Shown here piece after piece: positions 57,320 to 64,000 of a stretch of DNA of 64,000 nucleotides. Source of the DNA: Carya illinoinensis. Lineage: Eukaryota; Streptophyta; Magnoliopsida; Fagales; Juglandaceae. The stretch lies in NCBI RefSeq assembly GCF_018687715.1, contig NC_056755.1, forward strand, positions 24,074,001 to 24,138,000, written 5' to 3'. Below the pieces are notes generated by a model that saw only the letters and a list, made by a program, of their open reading frames with translations, was not told where the DNA came from and did not search any database. Within the stretch, counting starts at the first letter, position 1, and every line of letters starts with the position of its first letter. A program made the position numbers and the translations under genes.

Positions 57320-60300
57320 TTATTCAAACAAGTATGGGTACTGCTCCCTCATGTCCGCTACTCGCTCCCAAGAGAAGTCTTGAGCTAACGGATCTCCCCA
57401 AGCCACCTTAACCAGAGGTATCGTCTTGGACCTCAACTGTTGCTCCTTCCAATCCATGATCTGCGACGGAACAACCTCATAAGTGAGATCCGATTGCAAC
57501 TGAATACCCTCTGGGTCGACGAAGCGTGGCTCTTGCTGTCCAAAGCTCTTCTTCAGGGACAATACGTGGAAGACATCATGAACATCCCCAAAATATTCTG
57601 GCAAAGCAACTCTATAGGCGACGGACCCTACCTTCTCCAGAATCTGAAAGGGGCCGACATACCTCGGATCCAACTTCCTCTTCTTACCAAAACGCTTAAC
57701 ACCTCTCATGGGAGAGACTTTAAGGTAAACCCAATCACCAACTTCAAAAGATAACTCTCTCCTCCTGGTATCAGCGTAGCTTTTCTGGCGACTCTGAGCT
57801 GCCGCCATTTTATCTCTGATGATCCGGACTTGGCTTTGCATCTCTTGAATTATTTCGGGTCCAATTATCCTACTCTCCCCGACTTCATCCCAACACAAGG
57901 GCGACCTACACTTTCTCCCATAAAGAGCTTCATAGGAAGCCAACTGAATGGTCGCATGGAAGCTATTATTATATGCAAACTCGATGAGTGGCAAATGGTT
58001 TTTCCAACTCCCTTGAAATTCTATGACACATGCTCGCAATATGTCTTCAAGGGTCTAAATGGTGCACTCTGATTAGCCGTCTGTCTGCGGATGATATGCA
58101 GTACTGAACTTCAACTTAGTACCCAAAGCTGCCTGCAAACTCTTCCAGAACTGCGACGTAAACCTTGGGTCTCGATCCGACACTATACTCTTTGGTATGC
58201 CGTGCAGCCGCACTATTTCTTTCACGTACAAGCGTGTCAACTTACCCAAGGAGTCGGTGTTATTAACAGGCAGGAAATGAGCACTTTTCATTAACCGGTC
58301 AACAATCACCCAAACAGAATTTTTCCCACTAGGCGTTCTCGGCAAACCCACTACAAAGTCCATCGTGATGTCATCCCATTTCCACTCAAGAATAGGGAGA
58401 GGTTGGAGCATACCTGCAGGTCTTTGATGCTCGGCCTTCACTTGACGGCATGTGTGGAATTTCTCAACATATAAGGCAATATCCTTCTTCATTCCATCCC
58501 ACCAGTAATTTTTCTTCAAGTCCCGATACATCTTTGTACTGCCGGGATGAACTGAATAAGGGGCCACATGAGCTTCTACCATGATCCGCTCCTTGAATCC
58601 TGAATCTTTAAGGACCACTCTGCGATCTCAGAACCGAAGTATCCCATCTTTATCCATGCTATAATGCAACGGCCCTCGAGATTTTCTGACTCTTTTTCTG
58701 ATATTCAGCAGCTTTGGATCCTTCCTTTGAAGAGTCTTCAATTCTTCAAAATCAGTTACCCGAATATCAAGAACTGAAGATAAAATCTCTTCTTGCTGCG
58801 AACTCTCAATAAGGAGCCTTCTCATCCCACAAAGCAAAGAATCCAATTCTGACGGCTCGGCTTCATCTTCCAAGTGCGACTTTCGGCTCAAAGCATCAGC
58901 AACTATATTAGCCTTCCCTGGATGGTACTTGATCTCACACTGATAGTCACTGATTAGCTCTAGCCATCGCCTCTGCCTCATGTTCAGATTTTTCTGGGAA
59001 AACAAATGCTTCAAGCTCTTGTGATCAGTAAATACCTTGCAAGCTTCCCCATACAAGAAGTGCCGCCAGATCTTGAGAGCAAAAAGAATCGCAGCCAATT
59101 CTAAATCGTGCGTCAGATAATTCTTCTCATGGTCCTTTAGCTGATGAGATGCATAGGCAACAACCCGTCCTTCCTGCATAAGGACACAACCCAAACCAAA
59201 CTTAGACGCATCACTAAAGACTACGAATGGCTTATGCGGTTCTGGGAGCGCTAACACTGGTGCCGTCGTCAACCTGTTCTTTAATTCTTGGAAGCTTCTC
59301 TCACACTTATCTGACCAAACAAATTCTGTATTCTTCCGAGTCAAAGTTGTGAGAGGTCCGAATAGGCGAGCAAATCCCTCCACAAATCTTCGGTAATATC
59401 CGGCAAGTCCCAAGAAACTCCGGATCTCGCGCACTGTAGTCGGACGCGTCCATGACAAAATGGCTTCCACCTTACTAGGATCAACAGCCACTCCGTCTCG
59501 GGAAATCACATGCTCAAGAAATTTAACTTCTTCCAACCAGAAATCACACTTGCTGAGCTTGGCGTACAACTAGTGTTCTCTCAATTTCCCAAGTACCAGA
59601 CGAAGATGATACACATGCTCTTCAACATCTTGGGAATAAATCAGAATATCATCGATGAATACTACCACAAAGGAATCCAGATAAGGTCGAAATACTCGAT
59701 TCATTAAATCCATGAAAGCAGCAGGGGCATTAACTAACCCAAATGGCATCACCTTAAATTCATAATGCCCATACCTCGACCTGAAAGCAGTTTTAGGCAC
59801 ATCCTTGTCTCTGATCCTCAGCTGGTAGTATCCCGACCTCAGATCAATTTTAGAGAACACAGCTGCTCCTTGAAGCTGATCAAATAAATCATCTATCCGC
59901 GGGAGAGGGTATTTATTTTTAATGGTCACCTTATTCAATTCTCGATAGTCGATGCACATACGGAGGGTTCCATCTTTCTTTTTAACAAACAAAACTGGTG
60001 CACCCCACGGTGAAGTACTAGGCTGAATAAATCCCTTCTCTACCAGCTCTTGCAACTGAGTCTTCAACTCTTTTAATTCAGCCGGTGCCATGCGATAAGG
60101 AGCTTTATGCACAGGAGCCGCTCCAGGTTCCAAGTCTATAACAAATTCCATTTCCCGCACAGGGGGTAGTCCGGGCAAGTCATCCACAAACACATCGGGG
60201 AATTCTTTCACAACTGGAATGTCTGCCAAAGACTTCTTCTCAGACAGCGTGGACACCATCTGAACCAAGAATGCATCCGCTCCCCATGCAATCTCTCTTC

Positions 60301-60702
60301 TTGCTTGAATTGCCGATATAATTATCGGCTTTTCTTTCAATTTACTCCCTGCAAATTCCAGACAATCACCATCTAGAAGCTGAAAGCTAATTATCCGACT
60401 TCTGCAATTAATACTCGCAGAATATCGGTATAGCCAATCCATCCCGAGGATGATATCAAAACCCAACAGCTTAAACACCACCAAATCAGCATCCAAGAAC
60501 CTTCCCTCAAAATTTAACGGGCATCCCATAGCAACCTTGGAACACCACACCATTTCACCATCGGGTAGAGCCACTACCATAGACTTCGGCAACGGTTCCG
60601 TGACCAAATTACACACCCGCACAAACGTAGAAGATACAAAAGACTGTGACGCACCGGAATCAAACAAAGTGCAAGCATAAAACTCATACAAACGGACTCT
60701 TC
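57320..60702 (-). pseudogene. T2 pol: protease, RT, RNase H, integrase, chromodomain-like end
   Basis: Starting at 60702 in one unbroken frame: protease [11 protein letters not shown] and [11 protein letters not shown]; reverse transcriptase [59 protein letters not shown] and catalytic FIDDILIYS; RNase [17 protein letters not shown] and [11 protein letters not shown]; integrase HHCC ([11 protein letters not shown]...KFHTCRQVK, where the first Cys of the usual CxxC pair is Phe) and DDE in [19 protein letters not shown] and the following SExT block. The last part (IPLVKVAWGDPLAQDF, then SWERVADMREQYPYLF) is the chromodomain-like tail of Tekay elements. Stops: 59570 (TAG), 58628 (TGA), 58073 (TAA), 58055 (TAG). 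Each sits where relatives have Gln or Arg. No frameshift is seen. Confidence 0.95.
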
Positions 60703-60799
60703 CTAAACCAAACACATTAACCCATGAAATCCAAAAAGCAAAGGAGAAACCAAATATACCCAAAAATTAAATCCAACTTAAAATTAAATTAATCCATAC
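60703..60799 (-). other. Candidate 97-nt spliceosomal intron between T2 gag and pol
   Basis: On the minus strand the segment starts GTATGGATTAATTT and ends GGGTTAATGTGTTTGGTTTAG, is T-rich throughout and contains an in-frame stop (GMD-stop). Its length is not a multiple of three. Removing it joins GVIM-G to [17 protein letters not shown] in frame, the usual transition from Gag to protease in this family. TTAAT near the 3' end could serve as branch point. If retained, translation ends with Gag. Confidence 0.65.
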
Positions 60800-62013
60800 C
60801 CATAATTACTCCAGCATCATGGGTCGCTGGTGCCTCATCATCCACCTCTCCGGGCGTGACAGCATAAACCCGTGCTTGTACTGCTTGTCTCGGATTGGTT
60901 CCTCCACCACGTCTACCTCCACGGCTTCCTTGAACTCTGACGGGGCACTCCCGAGTAATATGTCCCACTTGGCCGCACCGGTAACACTGGGTTCCACTAC
61001 TCAGCTGGCACTCGCCCTCATAGGCTCTATTACATGCTCCACAAATTGGCACTTGTCCTCCCATACGAACACCTGAGGATGCTTGAGGTCGAGTTCCAGT
61101 CCACTGAATAAATTTCTGAGGCGAACCCGAGATGCTTCCTTCACCAGAAAAACTCCGCCTCTTATGTCCTGGAGGGGAGCCCATACTCAGATTATTTTCT
61201 CGCTCCACAAGGGTGGCCACATCCACTAATTCCTGAAAAGTGGATACCCGATAGCTGATCACCATACGGCGTATATCAGGGCGTAGTCCCTCCTAAAAAC
61301 GATCAGCTATAATCTCCTCTGTGGCGATAAGGTGGGGAGCAAATTGCCCAAGTTCTATGAATCTCCGGGCGTACTGTTCCACCGTTGTGCCCCCTTGGAC
61401 CAAATTTGAGAACTCTCTTGCCTTTTGCTTCCTTACCGATGCGGGAAAGAAGCGATCGTTAAATTCTTTCTTGAAGCGTTGCCAGGTCACAGCAGCGAAA
61501 GATCCCAAATCTGATTCCAGCATCACCCTCTTGGTATCCCACCAATCAGACGCGGTGCCTTGCAACAGATAGCTGGCGTAGAGTACCTATTGCGCTTCGG
61601 TGCCACCACACACCTCAAATGTTCTTTCCAGGTCTTTGATCCATTTTCCAGCTTGAAGTGGATCCTCTTCTCCAGTGAAGTGTGGAGTTCTATGCGCCAG
61701 GAAACGCTCATAGGTGCATCTGGCTTGCACCATGCTACTGGACCCTCCTGGGTACATCTAAGGCCCTCCCTGATGTGGCCAAGGACCTCCTGGTTGTGGC
61801 CAAAACCCTCCTTGCTGTGGACAAGGCCCTCCTTGTTGTGGCCAGGGACCCTTGTTGTGGCCAAGGTCCTCCTTGTTGTGGCCAAGGCCCTGTCTGTTGT
61901 GGCCTAATATTCTGCTACATAAACTCCGTCATCTGCTATATTGCTTCGGCTATGGAGTCATCTCTTGAGATATTGTCCCGTGGCTCCTGAGTAGATTTCC
62001 TTGGTCTTCCCAT
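60800..62013 (-). pseudogene. T2 gag
   Basis: Start at ATG 62011-62013 (MGRPRKSTQEPRDNISRDD), matching the T1 copy at 3888. A Pro/Gln-rich repeat (WPQQGGP-type) follows at about 61770-61905, in which one indel shifts the frame. The capsid block (LLQGTASDWWDTKRV; AAVTWQRFKKEFNDRFFP; KAREFSNLVQGGTTVEQYARRF) and zinc knuckle CYRCGQVGHITREC near 60960-61010 are clear; a second Cys-rich CGACNRAYEGEC precedes it. Nonsense changes: TAG after AEAI, TAG after TEFM, TAG in GGP-stop-MYPGG, TAG in TEAQ-stop-VLYA and TAG at 61293 after ADRF; all can be CAG to TAG. Confidence 0.9.
61770..61905. repeat. Minisatellite in T2 gag (about 30-bp unit)
   Basis: Five or more units of the type CTCCTTGTTGTGGCCAAGGC follow one another, on the minus strand coding WPQQGGP. 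One unit (GGGACCCTTGTTGTGG) is short by two bases and explains the frame break in gag. Confidence 0.85.
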
Positions 62014-62298
62014 TTTCCTGCCACCACAACCTTTGACCCCCTTTCAGAAAACAAAAAAATAAATAAAACCAACAACAAACAAAAACAGAACCAAAGACCA
62101 ACACCACATCACAGAAAACAAAAGAAACCACTTGCAAAAACATAACTAAATAAATAAAAATAAACAAACAAGCTCAAACAAATAAAGCAAATAAAACAAA
62201 TTAAATAACTGTACTTAACATAATTTTTTAAAACACAACCTAAAAAAAAACATTCTGGTACTACCTACGGGACATGTGGTTTTACCCAGAGCCAAACC

Positions 62299-62310
62299 GC
62301 TCTGATACCA
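62299..62310 (-). promoter_or_regulatory. Primer binding site (initiator tRNA-Met) of T2
   Basis: Minus-strand TGGTATCAGAGC, two bases from the 5' LTR end at 62313. Confidence 0.95.
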
Positions 62311-62312
62311 CC

Positions 62313-64000
62313 TATGACGCCCCCAAATTCCCACGCACGGACACGGAGAAATCGAGACGTCCGGATGATGACAACCCGGGTCACCACCCTATCGACGAGT
62401 GCCAAGTGTGTGCAAAAGCAACAAATGTGCACGAAGGAACACGCAGCGGATAACGAAAGTTATATAACTAAGTACCAGAATTTTTCTTAATATAAAACAA
62501 GTGGTTTAAAACATACATAAATAAAATATTACAAGATACAAATATAGTTTTAAACCAAACTATAAAGCATGACTTCGACTCAAAACTCCGGCGGAGCCGC
62601 ATCCTCGGGCTCAGCCTCCTCCTCCTCCTCGAATCCTGCACCAAAATCTACGGAACCAAAAAATGGTACCGCAGGTAAGTAAAATCCAAACACCACCAGA
62701 TAAAAACATATAGAACTCAAGCAATATGCATGAAGTGATGCTAATGCACAAAACCCATAAAAACACATTTTTCCACGCACCCCAAAAGTCACATTTGGCC
62801 CATATCCATCTCAAACCATTATCCAATTAAACCGTATGCACCATGACCTCCCCTAAGGGTCATCCGCACACCCTGGCTCCAGTGCCACACCACAGGTTAC
62901 GACCACGCATGTGACACCTAACGAGCGATGCCTAGTTCCGCGCCCCGCGCGTTCATAGCCAAGCATCCTCTAGCCCTCGCCAGTGAAGGGCCACGGAGTC
63001 GGTGCGTAGAGCAATGCCCGGCTCCGCGCCCGGCGCGTTCGTAGCCAAGCATCCCCTAGTCCCCGCTCCCGTCGTTGCCCAGCGACAACCCAGGGGACGT
63101 CACTCAGTTTATTCAGCTCCCGAGTGACCAGATGAGCTCCACCGAGATAATACCCCATCCCGGCTTGGGGTCGTGAAACACACGCTCCCGTAAGTCCACT
63201 TACGCCAATAAACAGGCTTTTCACAATTAAATAAAAACACACGTGCATGCACCATGTAAATGCCATATCAATGCACAAAAATAACCAACCAACATAAATC
63301 AATAAAACAAGCAACTCCGTCCTCCATCCATCCGATCCCCGAACTCCTCGGACTCAGTTCGGAATCAGCCAACCAACAGATAAATATTTATTGAATGAGC
63401 AAAATATATTTAAATCTAAAAGTAGAGTTTGGAAAATACTTACAGCGCTATACGGTATTTTTAGAAAGCTTGCAGAGTTGCAAACGGCGGAAGGGAAGCA
63501 ACGTAACAGTGAAAATTCACTGTGGCCGTGGGTTGTAAAATACCCACTTTTGAACGGGGACAAACCAAGGCTTGGAATTGATAGGGAATGGTCTAAGGAT
63601 GATTATGAAGCTAGTGGAAGTGAAGTTTGGCCGTGGGTGGCGGCGAAAACGGTGGAGGGAGGCCGGATTTTCCAAAATGGAAAGCTAGCTCGTGGGAGCT
63701 GTTCCGGTGGCTATTAGGGGTCGGAAATGGGTGGGTTAGGACAGCAAGGAACCGGTGATGAAGTGGTGAAGAGGTGGTGGCCGGAGGTGGAGCGACGGCG
63801 GCGGATTGAGGCAAAAACCATGGGGCTTCTTGGGCGTTTTCCGGCCAAACGGCTGGCCGGATGGGGCTGAGGTTCGGTGGGGTGGTGAGTCGGAGGGAGG
63901 GGAAGGTTTTGGTGGGGGTGGTGTGCCGCACAGTGGCCGGCGGCGGTGGGTCTGGGCAGAAGACAGCTCCGGTGTGGGAGAGGAGAGAGAGAGAGAGAGA
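62313..64000 (-). repeat. 5' LTR of T2, cut by window end
   Basis: Collinear with the 3' LTR 55171-57199 over about 1.69 kb; the last 0.34 kb should lie beyond 64000. The first bases read TATGACGCCC instead of TGTGACGCCC. The acidic-tail frame recurs at 62580-62792. Confidence 0.93.

Larger units (their letters stand above)
55171..64000 (-). mobile_element. Tekay-like Ty3/gypsy element T2, 5' LTR cut by window edge
   Basis: Read on the minus strand: 5' LTR (from beyond 64000 to 62313), primer site, gag, a 97-nt intron-like gap, pol (protease, reverse transcriptase, RNase H, integrase, chromodomain-like end), polypurine tract and 3' LTR (57199-55171). The LTRs look only a few percent diverged by eye. 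Pol keeps one frame over 3.4 kb with breaks only by C-to-T nonsense changes. This is the youngest-looking large element in the window apart from C1. Confidence 0.95.

Noticed and set aside
62299..62310. tRNA-Met-like and tRNA-Asp-like sequences near LTRs
   Set aside because: They are 12-18-base primer binding sites, not tRNA genes; no cloverleaf surrounds them.
1..64000. CRISPR arrays, bacterial operons or phage-like genes
   Set aside because: The repeats and proteins all fit plant transposable elements; no regular repeat-spacer array or prokaryotic gene organisation is seen.

Overview
This window looks like heterochromatic, gene-poor DNA from a plant nuclear genome, probably a eudicot tree. 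No host gene is convincingly visible. Almost every kilobase belongs to a transposable element, many of them nested. The evidence is plant-type retroelement proteins (Athila and Tekay-like Ty3/gypsy, Ty1/copia, L1-like LINE), tRNA-Asp and initiator-tRNA-Met primer binding sites, a CACTA-type DNA transposon end and a Tourist-like MITE. The MITE resembles ones I associate with Fagales, but that is weak evidence for the taxon.

Layout. 1-3827: 5' part of an Athila element (A1, minus), inserted in the gag start of a Tekay-like element (T1, minus, 3828-5427). 5721-9013 and 11288-11464: one end of a CACTA-like element with a dense array of a 12-bp palindromic motif and a broken 'putative plant transposon protein' gene. 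It is interrupted by a Tekay-family solo LTR (S1, 9014-11287, TSD atatt). 11470-19729: complete but inactivated Athila element A2 (plus) with 1200-bp LTRs and a tattg TSD. 19730-24580: AT-rich minisatellite duplicated on either side of an LTR fragment, a further block of the palindromic motif, a large hairpin and a LINE-derived insertion. 24590-31028: L1-like LINE with intact ORF1 and broken ORF2. 31029-33330: mostly featureless AT-rich DNA. 33331-54600: a decayed Athila element A3 (minus) cut into pieces by other insertions. These are solo LTR S2 (33967-42628, itself split by copia element C1 at 34111-40727), LTR B2 (about 44456-46320) and LTR B1 (47439-53111, itself split by solo LTR S3 at 49273-51485). 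55171-64000: a nearly complete Tekay-like element T2 (minus) whose 5' LTR runs off the window.

How the parts relate. The Tekay family dominates: six LTR copies are present, three of them solo LTRs with target-site duplications, so LTR-LTR recombination has been active. Insertion order can be read directly because several host reading frames resume on both sides of an insert. In T2, A1 and A2 the breaks in coding sequence are mostly C-to-T or G-to-A nonsense changes (Gln, Arg or Trp codons to stop), as expected for methylated, silenced elements.

The most interesting signal is in T2. Gag and Pol are out of frame across a 97-nt T-rich segment (60703-60799) with GT...AG ends; removing it restores the conserved Gag-protease junction in frame. 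This looks like a retained or spliced intron that could decide between Gag and Gag-Pol. The second most interesting is the CACTA-like locus with more than 30 copies of a palindromic ACGTTCGAACGT-type motif.
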